A stretch of 64,000 bases of DNA from Ornithinibacillus bavariensis (GCF_018333235.1 NZ_BORP01000002.1:310001-374000); one strand, 5' to 3'; shown: positions 8,938 through 24,083, numbered from the stretch's first letter. Numbers and translations: made by a program. Notes: generated by a model not told the origin, from the sequence alone.

Positions 8938-9567
8938 ATGGGAAATGTACATGTTCTAGATCATCCGTTAATCCAACATAAATTGTCTTATATTCGAGAT
9001 AAGAATACAGGAACGAAGGAGTTCCGGGAATTAGTGGATGAGGTAGCAATGCTTATGGCATTTGAAATTACGCGTGATTTGCCACTTGAGGAAACAACGA
9101 TAGAAACACCTGTTACAACAATGAAGACCAAAGTGCTTGCTGGTAAAAAAATTGGTTTAATACCAATTTTGCGTGCGGGGCTTGGTATGACAGATGGAAT
9201 GGTGAAATTAATTCCTGCTGCAAAGGTAGGACATGTCGGTTTATATCGTGATCCAGAAACACTGAAGCCAGTAGAATATTACATAAAATTGCCTTCTGAT
9301 ATTCATGAGCGTGAGCTAATCGTGATTGATCCAATGCTTGCAACTGGAGGATCTGCTAGTGATGCAATCGAATCATTGAAAAAGCGAGGAGCTAAAAATA
9401 TTCGTCTAATGTGTTTAATCGGAGCTCCAGAAGGTGTAGAAAAGATAAAAAATGAACATCCTGATGTGGATATTTATTTAGCGGCACTTGATGAAAAATT
9501 AGATGAACATGCGTATATTGTACCAGGACTAGGAGACGCTGGTGATCGCTTGTTTGGTACAAAATAA
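8938..9567 (+). CDS. upp: Uracil phosphoribosyltransferase
   Basis: It salvages uracil with PRPP to make UMP. The 209-residue protein has the PRPP-binding loop [12 protein letters not shown] near residues 128-139. The uracil-binding C-terminus [17 protein letters not shown], typical of the family, is also present. GAAGGAGTG lies nine bases before the ATG. It follows glyA and precedes mnaA as in many bacilli, driven by the promoter at 8872. Confidence 0.97.
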   Translation: MGNVHVLDHPLIQHKLSYIRDKNTGTKEFRELVDEVAMLMAFEITRDLPLEETTIETPVTTMKTKVLAGKKIGLIPILRAGLGMTDGMVKLIPAAKVGHVGLYRDPETLKPVEYYIKLPSDIHERELIVIDPMLATGGSASDAIESLKKRGAKNIRLMCLIGAPEGVEKIKNEHPDVDIYLAALDEKLDEHAYIVPGLGDAGDRLFGTK

Positions 9568-9590
9568 TTAGCTTATCGGAGAGGAAAAGG

Positions 9591-10709
9591 ATGCCAAAAC
9601 GCATTAAGGTTATGACTATTTTTGGGACAAGGCCAGAAGCAATTAAGATGGCTCCACTTGTTCTTGAACTTAAAAATCGACCAGAAGAGTTTGAAACCAT
9701 TGTGACAGTAACAGCTCAGCATCGGGAAATGCTAGATCAGGTTTTAGAAATTTTTAACATTACGCCTGATTTTGATTTGAATATCATGAAACCAAATCAA
9801 TCTCTTGCACAAATTACAACTCGTGCACTGGAAGGCTTGGACGAAGTGATGAAAGAAACAAAACCAGACATAGTCCTAGTACATGGGGATACAAGTACAA
9901 CTTTTGCCGGATCACTTGCTGCTTATTACAATCAAATTGCCGTCGGACACGTGGAAGCTGGTTTAAGGACATGGAATAAATATTCTCCATATCCTGAAGA
10001 AATGAATCGTCAGTTAACAGGTATTTTAACAGATTTACATTTTGCTCCTACTGAAAAATCCAAGAATAATTTATTGGAAGAAAATAAGTCTGAAGCACAC
10101 ATCTATGTAACTGGTAATACGGCAATTGATGCATTAAAAACTACTGTAAATGCATCTTATTCCCATCCGATATTAGAGGCACTTGGCGAAAAACGTCTCG
10201 TCCTTTTAACAGCACATCGTAGAGAAAATCAGGGAAGTAATATGCAACAAATGTTTCGTGCGATTAAACGGTTAGTGGAAAAACATGAAGATATCCAAGT
10301 GGTGTATCCTGTTCATTTAAATCCAGTTGTACAAGAAACTGCGAATGAAATACTCGGGAATAATAAGCAAATACAGCTAATTGAACCACTTGATGTCGTT
10401 GACTTCCATAATTTTGCAGCACATTCCTACTTGATTTTAACTGATTCGGGTGGTGTTCAGGAAGAAGCGCCTTCACTTGGTGTACCTGTTCTTGTGCTTC
10501 GAGATACAACAGAGCGTCCAGAGGGAATTGAAGCAGGTACCCTAAAGCTAGCAGGAACCGATGAAGATACTATATTTAAATTGGCTGATGAATTATTAAT
10601 GAATCAAGCTTTACACGATCAAATGGCTAAAGCAACCAATCCTTATGGAGATGGAAAAGCAACTCGACGTATTGCCGATGCGATTTTGAATTATTTCCAT
10701 ACACTCTAA
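9591..10709 (+). CDS. mnaA: UDP-N-acetylglucosamine 2-epimerase (non-hydrolysing)
   Basis: It converts UDP-GlcNAc to UDP-ManNAc for teichoic acid linkage units, so it works upstream of the TagO pathway found later in this window. The 372-residue protein shows the GTRPEAIKMAPL N-terminus. It also has the HGDTSTTFAGSLAAYY motif near 100, the HVEAGLRTWNKYSPYPEEMNR segment and the C-terminal LTDSGGVQEEAPSLGVPVL nucleotide site. It begins 23 bases after upp and ends in a strong terminator. Confidence 0.95.
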   Translation: MPKRIKVMTIFGTRPEAIKMAPLVLELKNRPEEFETIVTVTAQHREMLDQVLEIFNITPDFDLNIMKPNQSLAQITTRALEGLDEVMKETKPDIVLVHGDTSTTFAGSLAAYYNQIAVGHVEAGLRTWNKYSPYPEEMNRQLTGILTDLHFAPTEKSKNNLLEENKSEAHIYVTGNTAIDALKTTVNASYSHPILEALGEKRLVLLTAHRRENQGSNMQQMFRAIKRLVEKHEDIQVVYPVHLNPVVQETANEILGNNKQIQLIEPLDVVDFHNFAAHSYLILTDSGGVQEEAPSLGVPVLVLRDTTERPEGIEAGTLKLAGTDEDTIFKLADELLMNQALHDQMAKATNPYGDGKATRRIADAILNYFHTL

Positions 10710-10715
10710 GATATA

Positions 10716-10757
10716 AAGGCTGATTTCCAGAAAAGTGTTCTGGAAATCAGCCTTTTC
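10716..10757 (+). terminator. Terminator after mnaA
   Basis: AAAGGCTGATTTCCAGAA and TTCTGGAAATCAGCCTTTT form a long perfect stem ending in a T tract. Confidence 0.85.
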
Positions 10758-10832
10758 ATATAAGGGAGTTAAGCAACGTTATGTATGTTTCCCGTCTATA
10801 CAACAAATACTAGGAGGATAGGAGGGGAAAAT

Positions 10833-13070
10833 ATGCGTATTATGCGAAGTGTGTTGTTAATAATGTTGTACATAGCAGTTATGGGGATTAACCCAACGAG
10901 CGCAAATCCAGATGAAAAACAACAATCCATCATTATTGAAGTAGAAGGAAATCCGATGGAGCATAAGAAATACCTAGAAAAATATTATCCTTTTATCAAT
11001 GTAGTTGCCACCTATACAAAATTATTCAAAGGTATAGCCTTACAAGGTTCACCTAAGGATTTAGAAAAAATGGGAACCCTAAGCTTTGTGAAGGCTATCC
11101 ATTCCGTACAAACATATAATACGCAACAATGGTTTCAACATGAACAAGATGGAGTAAACCCTGAACCTGTAAATTCTATTGATGAACTGTTAAAGGATAA
11201 TCCAGATATTGTAATACCAGAAGCACTTAATAATACTGAATATACGGGAAAAGGTGTTGTTGTTGGTGTAGTTGATACCGGGGTGGACTATAACCACCAA
11301 GACTTAAAGCTGAACTATACAGGTGGTTATGATTTAGTAGATTTAGATGATGATCCAATGGAAACACTTGAGGCAGAAGGCATGCCAACACAGCATGGAA
11401 GTCATGTAGCGGGAATTATCGCGGCAAATGGAGCAATGAAGGGAGTTGCACCGAATGCGGAAATTCGTGCTTATCGCGCACTTGGCCCTGGTGGAAGCGG
11501 AACCTCCGTTCAGGTTATCGCTGCTATGGAGCAGGCAGTAAAGGATGGGGTAGATGTTATTAATCTTTCCCTTGGTAATTCCGTTAATGGACCTGATTAT
11601 CCAACTAGTGTAGCAGTGAATCGTGCAAGCGAGCTTGGTGTAGCTGTTGTGATTGCAAATGGAAATAGTGGTCCAGATAATTGGACGGTAGGTGCCCCAG
11701 CAACTGCATCAAAAGCCCTTGCTGTAGGAGCTTTTGCTAACGCGCAAACCATCCCAATACTATCTCCTGCCTTTGAGGATAAAAAAATACCGATTAATCC
11801 AATGGTGGGATCCGTTCCTTGGAGACTTTCAAAGGATTATGAAATAGCTCTTGGAAATGCAGCAGATTTAGATAGAAAAATAGCTCTCATTCAACGTGGA
11901 AAAATTCCCTTCTATGATTTAGCCAAACAAGCAGAAGAAAAAGGCGCGATTGCCGCGATTATATATAACAATGAGGACGACCCATTTCAAGGTGCAATTA
12001 CGAATGATGAACAACCAGTTAAGATTCCAGTTATCTCACTATCTAAAAAAGATGGTGAATGGCTGAAAAAGTACATGGAGGAAAACAAACATCCATACAT
12101 TGAAACAATCTATGAAAAAACAGAAGACGGTATTGCAGCCTTTAGCTCCAGAGGACCAGTTACCATTAACTGGGAAATAAAACCGGATATACTCGCACCT
12201 GGAACAAATATATTAAGCACTGTCCCAGGAGGTTATTTACCATTACAGGGTACAAGTATGGCAGCACCACATGTATCAGGAGTTATCGCACTGATGAAGG
12301 AAGCACATCCTAGCTGGAGCAATCAAAAAATCTTTGGTGCGATTAAAACAACTGCTATTAGGGTAAATGACAGTAAAGGAACCCCATTAGAGCCAATTGT
12401 TCAAGGGATGGGAAAAATTAATCCAAAAGACGCGATAAATGCACCGGTCATTATATATAATCCATCAATTGCATTTGGGAAAATTAACGATTACCGAGAA
12501 GAACAAACCGTAATGCTCACAATTGAAAACACTTCCAATAAAACAAGAAGTTTTTCCTTTCATGTTCCTAAAAAGGAAAAAGGTCTCCACTGGAATTTAC
12601 CTCTTTCTTTTACAGTGAAAGCAGGTGAGAAAAGAGACATTCCTGTTAAGCTTGGAATAACCTCTCCACTTCTGGACAAAGGGATACATCAAGGGTGGCT
12701 AGAGTTGCAATCAGAAAAGAATTCCTACCACCTTCCTTATTTATTTATAAATGAAACAGCTGATTATCCGAAGGCAGTAGGATTCGAATTTACACTTAAA
12801 CCTTTTTCAGAGGAAGAATTTATCTACAGACTATATCTTACAGAAGAGACTCAGAATGTAGATGTGGAGCTATATGATCCACAGACCTTAATTTTCGATA
12901 GAACCTTATTCCACCTGGAGGATACCAAGATAGGGTTGAATGAAGGGTATGTAGAAAAAAGGAAGCTCGGAAAACCTGGTAATTATTTAGCCGTGATTAC
13001 TGTTCAATTGGAAGATGGAACGTATGAAAGCTATGAAACAGAATTGGTGATTGAACCTGGTAGTAATTGA
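10833..13070 (+). CDS. Secreted subtilisin-family (S8) serine protease
   Basis: A 745-residue Vpr-like subtilase, exported by a signal peptide that ends near PTSA (residue 24). An I9-type propeptide follows (about 32-95). The catalytic triad is D148 (VVDTGVD), H188 (QHGSHVAG) and S475 (GTSMAAPH), with oxyanion N277. A PA-type insert lies between the His and Ser blocks (about 325-430). A C-terminal beta domain fills about 540-745. ATG 10833 is chosen for its GGAGGGGAAAAT site; a frame-extending ATG at 10785 has none. It stands alone between mnaA and the atp operon. Its substrates are unknown; peptide supply to the dpp system is an inference. Confidence 0.9.
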   Translation: MRIMRSVLLIMLYIAVMGINPTSANPDEKQQSIIIEVEGNPMEHKKYLEKYYPFINVVATYTKLFKGIALQGSPKDLEKMGTLSFVKAIHSVQTYNTQQWFQHEQDGVNPEPVNSIDELLKDNPDIVIPEALNNTEYTGKGVVVGVVDTGVDYNHQDLKLNYTGGYDLVDLDDDPMETLEAEGMPTQHGSHVAGIIAANGAMKGVAPNAEIRAYRALGPGGSGTSVQVIAAMEQAVKDGVDVINLSLGNSVNGPDYPTSVAVNRASELGVAVVIANGNSGPDNWTVGAPATASKALAVGAFANAQTIPILSPAFEDKKIPINPMVGSVPWRLSKDYEIALGNAADLDRKIALIQRGKIPFYDLAKQAEEKGAIAAIIYNNEDDPFQGAITNDEQPVKIPVISLSKKDGEWLKKYMEENKHPYIETIYEKTEDGIAAFSSRGPVTINWEIKPDILAPGTNILSTVPGGYLPLQGTSMAAPHVSGVIALMKEAHPSWSNQKIFGAIKTTAIRVNDSKGTPLEPIVQGMGKINPKDAINAPVIIYNPSIAFGKINDYREEQTVMLTIENTSNKTRSFSFHVPKKEKGLHWNLPLSFTVKAGEKRDIPVKLGITSPLLDKGIHQGWLELQSEKNSYHLPYLFINETADYPKAVGFEFTLKPFSEEEFIYRLYLTEETQNVDVELYDPQTLIFDRTLFHLEDTKIGLNEGYVEKRKLGKPGNYLAVITVQLEDGTYESYETELVIEPGSN

Positions 13071-13656
13071 TAAAATAAGTAGTTAAGGCGTTTTAAATAA
13101 CCTTTTGGAAACAAACAGAGTACGGAGTATATCCAAGAAAATTCGGCCGAACTTCGCTGGATCACAGCGGAGTCGCCGAACTCATGATGAAAATAGCTGG
13201 CCTCTCCTTACATGTGCTTAGCAGTATAATTGCCCCATGCCTCAACATGACTACCCGAATGGCACTGCAAACATAATAGGAGAATCATAATCTAAACAAA
13301 AATTAAATATTTCTCCATTCCTAGATTGAATGCTTAACTGAGACACTTTCGTTCACAAAACTGTCACTAACTGGAACTCGTTATTCCTATATAATAAATG
13401 TAAGTAATATTCATCACAGGCAATCCTATTTGAAGGTTAATTGACTGGACAAAAATTGGTAGGCGTGAAATATGTCAAAATTCCTTGGATATCAATTGAC
13501 AAGTTAACGCTTGCTAGGGTAAACTGACTTAGTGTGGAATGATAGGGTTTTCAAGTATAATTTGGTAGTTCTGTCTTGATTTTTTACATACCTTCACATA
13601 CTTGAAAATTTATTGAAATGTAACCCCAGTAATCTCTTACTAGAGGAGGTTTTCGT
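13071..13656. other. Long intergenic region before the atp operon, with a GC-rich hairpin
   Basis: A gap of 586 bases without a supported gene. At 13142-13180 a locally GC-rich hairpin forms from TTCGGC/GCCGAA, ACT/AGT and CGCTG/CAGCG around a GATCA loop. It has no T tract and is not a terminator. TTGACA at 13496-13501 and TAAACT at 13520-13525 (18-base spacing) form one candidate sigma-A promoter for the atp operon, and a TATAAT at 13556-13561 lacks a good -35. I cannot tell which is used. Confidence 0.45.
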
Positions 13657-13872
13657 ATGGGGATTAAACCACAAAAAGCAATTGTGTTAGCAAGTGCGGT
13701 TTCTGCTAATTTAGCAGGTGGAACGATTCTAGGAATATTTTCTGGTATCTATCTCGATAAACTAGTTTCCTCAAAACCAATTTTCACAATAATTGGTTTA
13801 TTACTAGGGCTAGCAGCCGGAATCTATGGAATGGTTGCAACTGTTAAGAAATTTACGGAAGCGGGAGAGTAA
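13657..13872 (+). CDS. AtpZ/AtpI-family small membrane protein
   Basis: A 71-residue protein with two membrane helices (about 9-30 and 41-62) separated by a short loop with a conserved YLDK. This is the AtpZ (AtpQ) type found ahead of ATP synthase operons in bacilli, where it has been linked to Mg uptake or to c-ring assembly with AtpI. AGAGGAGG precedes the ATG. It is three bases upstream of atpI and clearly the first gene of the operon. Confidence 0.8.
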   Translation: MGIKPQKAIVLASAVSANLAGGTILGIFSGIYLDKLVSSKPIFTIIGLLLGLAAGIYGMVATVKKFTEAGE

Positions 13873-13875
13873 CAA

Positions 13876-14250
13876 ATGACAACCAATGAAATGATGATGA
13901 CCCGTCAGCGTAAATGGATGCTCTATCTACTAGCGATATTCGTGCTTGGTGCAGGCTTTACTCCTTATATGCGTATTTTCCTCGGGCTTCTCTTGGGAAG
14001 CACCATTAGCTTCTACAATCTATATCTATTACAAAAGAAAACAATTGAATTTACAGAAGCAGTAGCAAAGAAAGAAAAGGCACGAGGAATAGGTACCATT
14101 TCAAGATTAGCAGCAGTTGCTTTAGCAGTCATTATTGCCCTTCGTTATGAAGAGTATTTTCAAATGATTGCAGTGATAATTGGATTAATGACTTCTTATA
14201 TAGTCATTATGATAGACTTTATTCTTTTTAAAAATAAGGATAGTGCTTGA
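13876..14250 (+). CDS. atpI: ATP synthase subunit I
   Basis: AtpI helps assemble the c-ring of the Fo sector. The 124-residue protein has four predicted membrane segments (about 15-31, 33-52, 72-89, 94-117). The typical GLLLGSTISFYNLYLL segment of the family lies near residues 36-51. The start lies three bases after the preceding gene's stop, with GGGAGAG as ribosome site. Confidence 0.85.
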   Translation: MTTNEMMMTRQRKWMLYLLAIFVLGAGFTPYMRIFLGLLLGSTISFYNLYLLQKKTIEFTEAVAKKEKARGIGTISRLAAVALAVIIALRYEEYFQMIAVIIGLMTSYIVIMIDFILFKNKDSA

Positions 14251-14261
14251 AAGAGGGGTGA

Positions 14262-14990
<729 letters not shown>

Positions 14991-15026
14991 TTCATTAATT
15001 AACCAGTTTTAATAGTATTCTGTTAA

Positions 15027-15287
<261 letters not shown>

Positions 15288-15412
15288 TAATTTGATAATT
15301 AAACTTGATAATGGCGAAGACTTTCCCATGAAACTTCGCCGTTGTTTTTACTAGAATGATTACGTGAACACTTTTGTTGATTGTTTGAATCAGGTTGAAA
15401 GGAGTGAATTCA

Positions 15413-15934
15413 GTGCAGGCATTCACTATATACTCGTCAGTAGTAATCTGGGGATTCCATGTTGGTGACATGCTCGTTCAGCTATTTTTCTTCGCACTAT
15501 TACTATTCCTAGTGAAAAAGTTCGCTTGGGGACCAGTAATGAACATGATGAAAAAACGTGAAGAATATGTAGCGAATGAAATTGAAGCTGCAGAAAAGAG
15601 CCGTAAAGATGCTGAAAAGGCAGCAAAAGAAGCGGCAGATCAGTTAAAACAAACGAAATTAGAAGCACAAAAAATTATAGAAGATGCTAAAACTGCTGGT
15701 GTGAAGCAAGAGCAAGATATTATCGAATCAGCTCGCCAGGAAGCAGATCGTATCAAAAAAGCAGCACAAGAAGAAATTCAAAACGAAAAAGAAAAAGCAC
15801 TTCAAGCACTTCAAGATCAAGTTGCGTCCTTATCTGTTCTAATTGCAAGTAAGGTAATTGAAAAAGAACTAAGTGCACAAGATCAAGAAAAGTTAATCAA
15901 TGACTATATTAAAGAGGTAGGAGAAGAGCGATGA
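15413..15934 (+). CDS. atpF: ATP synthase Fo subunit b
   Basis: Subunit b is the peripheral stalk linking Fo to F1. The 173-residue protein has one N-terminal membrane helix (about 18-36) and then a long charged coiled coil (about 40-160) rich in Ala, Lys, Glu and Gln. I chose GTG 15413 because AAAGGAGTG lies just upstream; a TTG at 15395 precedes that site and is less likely. Its end overlaps atpH by four bases (ATGA), indicating translational coupling. Confidence 0.93.
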   Translation: MQAFTIYSSVVIWGFHVGDMLVQLFFFALLLFLVKKFAWGPVMNMMKKREEYVANEIEAAEKSRKDAEKAAKEAADQLKQTKLEAQKIIEDAKTAGVKQEQDIIESARQEADRIKKAAQEEIQNEKEKALQALQDQVASLSVLIASKVIEKELSAQDQEKLINDYIKEVGEER

Positions 15935-16473
15935 GTGAAGCAGTAGTTGCCAAACGTTATGCAGATGCTCTTTTTCAACTCGGTAGTGGAAAAGCAACAC
16001 TTAGTGAAATTACAGAAGAATTACGTGTTGTGAATCAGGTTTTTCATGAGAATAGGGAGTTAAATGCATTCCTAATCCATCCACGTGTTACAAACGAAAA
16101 GAAGAGGTTATTCCTTGATGAAGTATTCAAAGGAGTTTCAGTCGACGTCTTAAACACATTAAAACTTCTAGTTGAACGTCATCGTATAGGAATTGTTTCT
16201 CAGATTGTTGATGCTTTTGTAGCACTTGTCAATGATGCTTCAGGAATTGCACAAGGTAAAGTATATTCCGTTCGTAAGTTATCAGATGCAGAAAAAGCAG
16301 AGTTGGAAACCTCATTTGCAAAACGTCTTAATAAATCGGTGGTCAAGCTAGAAAATATTGTTGACCCATCCATTGTCGGTGGTATGAAGATCCGAATGGG
16401 AAACACCATTTACGATGGAACGATAAGTGGAAAATTACGACGCATTGAGCAAAATATGAAACTTGGCAGTTAG
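15931..16473 (+). CDS. atpH: ATP synthase F1 subunit delta
   Basis: Subunit delta (OSCP type) attaches the peripheral stalk to the F1 head. The 180-residue protein starts with AKRYADALFQLG and ends with the conserved VDPSIVGGMKIRMGNTIYDGTISGKL region, both standard for the family. It overlaps atpF by four bases. A pair of hairpins separates it from atpA. Confidence 0.95.
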   Translation: MSEAVVAKRYADALFQLGSGKATLSEITEELRVVNQVFHENRELNAFLIHPRVTNEKKRLFLDEVFKGVSVDVLNTLKLLVERHRIGIVSQIVDAFVALVNDASGIAQGKVYSVRKLSDAEKAELETSFAKRLNKSVVKLENIVDPSIVGGMKIRMGNTIYDGTISGKLRRIEQNMKLGS

Positions 16474-16549
16474 GAAAGTATATAAACTTTCCTTCTGCAT
16501 AAGAAAAACTACCACATTCGCCAAAAAGCGAGCGAATGTGAGTTTTTCT
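16473..16549 (+). other. Two stem-loops between atpH and atpA
   Basis: GGAAAGT/ACTTTCC (16473-16492) forms a small hairpin at the atpH stop. A much longer hairpin follows at 16502-16549: AGAAAAACT pairs with AGTTTTTCT outside, and ACATTCGC with GCGAATGT inside. No long T run follows, so read-through to atpA is expected. Such a structure may stabilise or process the mRNA and help set subunit ratios, which is inference. Confidence 0.7.
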
Positions 16550-16574
16550 AACGAACATTTGATGATAGGGGTGA

Positions 16575-18095
<1,521 letters not shown>

Positions 18096-18114
18096 TTACC
18101 TTTATAGATTGATT

Positions 18115-18153
18115 GGGTAAAGAGCAGAGATGATGATCTCTAGCTTTTTGCCC
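18115..18153 (+). other. Stem-loop between atpA and atpG
   Basis: The arm 18115-18131 (starting GGGTAAAGAGC) pairs with 18136-18153 (ending GCTTTTTGCCC) over about 17 bp with two wobble pairs and one bulge. It lies 34 bases before the atpG start. It has no following T tract. An mRNA stability or processing role is inferred. Confidence 0.6.
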
Positions 18154-18180
18154 CCGTACTTTGCTACGAAAGGGTGGTGA

Positions 18181-20464
<2,284 letters not shown>

Positions 20465-20494
20465 TAAGTAGACATATTAGGGAATTCCCTATAG

Positions 20495-20914
<420 letters not shown>

Positions 20915-20919
20915 TAATG

Positions 20920-20956
20920 AAGACTCCCGCTACCTGTTTGGTTGTGGGAGTCTTTG
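20920..20956 (+). terminator. Terminator of the atp operon
   Basis: AAGACTCCC pairs with GGGAGTCTT around a loop of about 17 bases, followed by TGCTGTTTT. The T tract is modest. Confidence 0.7.
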
Positions 20957-21347
20957 CTGTTTTAAATACCCTCTGAATTCAGAATATTAACTCGCAAAAA
21001 GACCTCTCAACTATAAATTAATCTCTTCCCACGCAATATAAATTTTAAAACGAATACGAATTTCTACAAACATCAACATGTAATTAATAAATTCAATCCA
21101 AATTACTCTATAAATGCAATTAATACAATAAGGATTGTCAAAATGTGAACCAATTACTTTATAAAATAAATTTATCAAAATGGATATAACAAAGTTCCCT
21201 AAGGTTGTCGATATTTCCCGGGAAATGTGAATAATATCTGGAATTTTTCTCTCAACTTGTCGAAGGAATAGTCTCTTCTTTAATTGACTTTTCTTGTCGT
21301 GCATGGCACAGTACTATATAGAATGTTATTCATATAGGGTGGTTTTG
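20957..21347. other. AT-rich gap between atpC and ywzB
   Basis: About 390 bases with no supported gene. A 97-codon frame on the minus strand (21011-21304) has no ribosome site and a low-complexity composition, so I do not accept it. The ywzB promoter must lie here, but no clear -35/-10 pair was found. Confidence 0.4.
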
Positions 21348-21578
21348 ATGTTGTCAATTGGCCAAATTGCAGTAATGAGCATAATATCGCATGTAGTATT
21401 TATTTATATTACCTGGCGATTAATGCAAACGATTAATTTTGAACCATTAATTCGCAAAGGTAGAGGGAGAGAAGCACAAATCCTAATCCTATTTTTAACT
21501 ATAGTGATTGGCAGTGGGGTAAGTCGTTTTTTTCTTGAATTCCTACAATGGTCTCAAGATCTGCTCTTTCTACTCTAA
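21348..21578 (+). CDS. ywzB: YwzB, DUF1146 membrane protein
   Basis: A 76-residue protein of the DUF1146 family, function unknown. Two membrane segments (about 4-24 and 43-63) flank a basic loop with the conserved FEPLIRKGR sequence. ATG 21348 follows ATAGGGTGG. The gene sits between atpC and ywmB-murAA, the same place as in B. subtilis, which supports the symbol. Confidence 0.82.
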   Translation: MLSIGQIAVMSIISHVVFIYITWRLMQTINFEPLIRKGRGREAQILILFLTIVIGSGVSRFFLEFLQWSQDLLFLL

Positions 21579-21675
21579 TCAATTCAATTCTTTCTAGTAA
21601 TCTATTAATATAGGTATGTTTTGAATCTCTCTTGTTCATACTAATGTATAAGTTGAGCGAGGGGGATTTACTAGT

Positions 21676-22389
21676 ATGAGAAGGGTATATTTAGCCTGTC
21701 TATTAATTTTAATTATCGCTAACAATGTTATGGCAATGGAGACGGAGTCAATTGAATTACCACTTTTAGCAGATATAATGATAGATAGCAAATTGGAAAT
21801 AGATAGCTGGGAAGTAATAATTAAGGAACATCAGGGGCATAAACAGTTGAAGAAACTAATTGAGGAATTAAGTATTAGTCATACTGTCGTGAAAAAAGAA
21901 AATGAAAACAGTATTATTTATTCAGTTAAGGACACTCATAAAAAGAGTAATCTTATCGTAAGCTATAATGCTGTGATTCCTAAAGATAGGCAGTACAAAC
22001 CTGAATTAGTTGTTACCATAAAGGGTGACTCATGGGAGGGAGATATCCAATCTTCTTTTCTAAATATCTACTTTGATGTAAGAAGCGAATATTTTACTAA
22101 AGAGGCAAAAATATTCTCTTGTATGTCATCTAGACCTAGTGCTATAATTAATGATGATTATATAGTAGAAAGTTTTACTGAAAAACTAAAAATTAGATAT
22201 TTAACTACAGAAAAAGACAATCTAAAATCGACAAGAAATATAGAAAATACATATGGTTATACTGCGTTATGGAGCAGGAATATTACCATTCAGGATAAGC
22301 CAGTGAATGTTCAGATAGTAATGAAAGACATTGGCAATGGTGATGTCCAATATATGATTGGAACACCTATCCTAATAAATGAATATTAA
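21676..22389 (+). CDS. ywmB: YwmB family secreted protein
   Basis: A 237-residue protein with an N-terminal signal peptide (to about residue 20), of the YwmB family of unknown function. YwmB has a TATA-box-binding-protein-like fold in its structure entry. It lies directly before murAA as in B. subtilis. The sequence is divergent, so position contributes much of the identification. GCGAGGGGGATTTACTAGT precedes the ATG. Confidence 0.75.
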   Translation: MRRVYLACLLILIIANNVMAMETESIELPLLADIMIDSKLEIDSWEVIIKEHQGHKQLKKLIEELSISHTVVKKENENSIIYSVKDTHKKSNLIVSYNAVIPKDRQYKPELVVTIKGDSWEGDIQSSFLNIYFDVRSEYFTKEAKIFSCMSSRPSAIINDDYIVESFTEKLKIRYLTTEKDNLKSTRNIENTYGYTALWSRNITIQDKPVNVQIVMKDIGNGDVQYMIGTPILINEY

Positions 22390-22423
22390 TATAGGGAAAT
22401 TGGATCTGAAGGAGATTTGAAAT

Positions 22424-23734
22424 ATGGAAAAAATCATCGTAAGAGGCGGACAGCAATTGAATGGTAATGTTTATGTTGAGGGTGCAAAGAACGCTGTTTT
22501 ACCAGTAATTGCTGCGAGTATTCTTGCTAGTGAGGGAAAAAGTGTCATTCATGAAGTCCCAGTTCTAGCTGATGTTTATACTATTAATGAAGTGTTACGA
22601 AATATGAATGCTGATGTTGACTTTAAAGATAATACAGTTGTTATTGATGCTTCAAATGAGTTAAAGACGGAAGCGCCATTTGAGTATGTTCGAAAAATGC
22701 GTGCCTCCGTTCTTGTTTTGGGTCCTTTACTTGCTCGTTATGGCCATGCAAATGTGGCAATGCCAGGTGGGTGTGCGATTGGTTCGCGACCGATTGACCT
22801 GCATTTAAAAGGCTTCGAGGCGATGGGTGCTAGTGTCCATGTAGGAAATGGGTTTGTCGAAGCACATGTCGAAGGTAGACTTAAGGGTGCGAAAATTTAT
22901 CTAGATGTACCAAGTGTAGGTGCGACAGAAAATATTATGATGGCTGCTGCCTTAGCTGAAGGAAGAACAGTTATTGAGAATGCTGCAAAAGAGCCTGAGA
23001 TTGTAGACCTAGCCAACTTCTTGAATAAGATGGGTGGAAAGGTGATTGGTGCAGGTACGGAAACCATTCGAATTGACGGTGTGGAAGTATTGCATGGTAC
23101 CGAGCATTCCATTATTCCTGACCGAATTGAAGCAGGAACATTCATGGTTGCAGCAGCAATTACCGGTGGTAATATTTTAATAGAGAATGCTGTTAGTGAA
23201 CATCTAAGACCGATTATTTCTAAATTAGAAGAAATGGGTGTAACGATTCTTGAAGAGGGCAGTGGCTTACGAGTAATTGGGCCAGATGCTTTAAAAGCAA
23301 CCGATATTAAAACACTACCACATCCAGGATTTCCAACAGATATGCAATCACAGATGATGGCATTAATGTTATGTGCCCATGGCACAAGTGTTATTACTGA
23401 AACTGTTTTTGAAAATCGATTTATGCATGTAGAAGAATTCCGTCGCATGAATGCAAAAATGAAGATTGAAGGTCGCAGTGTTATTATTGAAGGACCTTCA
23501 GAACTTCAAGGTGCAGAGGTTGCCGCAACAGACCTACGTGCAGCAGCTGCGCTAATTCTTGCTGGGCTTCGTGCAGAAGGAATGACACGAGTTACGGAAC
23601 TAAAACACTTAGACCGTGGCTATGTGAACTTGGCTGGAAAACTAGCAAGCCTAGGAGCGGACATCGAACGTGTAGACGAAAATGGTGATGTTGTTAACCC
23701 ATATAAAGTAGGTATTGTCGCAGAATTGTCTTAA
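22424..23734 (+). CDS. murAA: UDP-N-acetylglucosamine 1-carboxyvinyltransferase MurAA
   Basis: It transfers enolpyruvate from PEP to UDP-GlcNAc, the first committed step of peptidoglycan synthesis, and is the fosfomycin target. The 436-residue protein has [20 protein letters not shown] at the N-terminus and the catalytic C117 in [11 protein letters not shown]. The Cys at 117 predicts fosfomycin sensitivity of this copy. The paralogue murAB is not in the window. AAGGAGATTTGAAAT precedes the ATG. It is followed by a perfect terminator. Confidence 0.97.
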   Translation: MEKIIVRGGQQLNGNVYVEGAKNAVLPVIAASILASEGKSVIHEVPVLADVYTINEVLRNMNADVDFKDNTVVIDASNELKTEAPFEYVRKMRASVLVLGPLLARYGHANVAMPGGCAIGSRPIDLHLKGFEAMGASVHVGNGFVEAHVEGRLKGAKIYLDVPSVGATENIMMAAALAEGRTVIENAAKEPEIVDLANFLNKMGGKVIGAGTETIRIDGVEVLHGTEHSIIPDRIEAGTFMVAAAITGGNILIENAVSEHLRPIISKLEEMGVTILEEGSGLRVIGPDALKATDIKTLPHPGFPTDMQSQMMALMLCAHGTSVITETVFENRFMHVEEFRRMNAKMKIEGRSVIIEGPSELQGAEVAATDLRAAAALILAGLRAEGMTRVTELKHLDRGYVNLAGKLASLGADIERVDENGDVVNPYKVGIVAELS

Positions 23735-23762
23735 TTAATAGGATAACTAGAATAGTAGATAC

Positions 23763-23792
23763 GAAGTACTCTCTGAGTACTTCTTTTTTTTT
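23763..23792 (+). terminator. Terminator after murAA
   Basis: A perfect 9-bp stem GAAGTACTC/GAGTACTTC with a three-base loop is followed by nine T. Confidence 0.93.
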
Positions 23793-24021
23793 GACAATAA
23801 TAAGGAATTTGAGTGCATATTTCCACTTATTTACCACTAAAAGCAGCAGAACCTTCACAATATACCATTTAATGTAAAAATTAATAATAATCTTGCAATT
23901 TATTGAAACAATATGTACAATATAGTCAACAAAAAAGAACATACAACTACTTTGAAAATGGGAATCGTCGAGACAACATCTATACAAAATCTCTCCTAAA
24001 GCTCGATTTATAGCCCATTTT

Positions 24022-24083
24022 TTATTTCCGAAAATAACAGCGCGAAATAACCACTCATTTCTAAAAAAATCCTATCATATAAT
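24022..24083 (+). promoter_or_regulatory. Candidate dpp promoter with weak CodY-like site
   Basis: The 320-base gap before dppA holds a TATAAT at 24078-24083 without a good -35. About 42 bases upstream, at 24022-24036, lies TTATTTCCGAAAATA, which keeps the TTTC-N-GAAA core of the CodY box but matches only about 10 of 15 positions. B. subtilis dpp is a classical CodY target, so the site is plausible but weak. Nothing else was recognised in the gap. Confidence 0.35.

Noticed and set aside
21011-21304. 97-codon minus-strand frame between atpC and ywzB
   Set aside because: No ribosome site before its ATG, biased AT-rich composition, no family resemblance.
23694-23987. 97-codon minus-strand frame over the murAA terminator
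   Set aside because: It runs through the perfect murAA terminator and the murAA 3' end and has low-complexity hydrophobic content.
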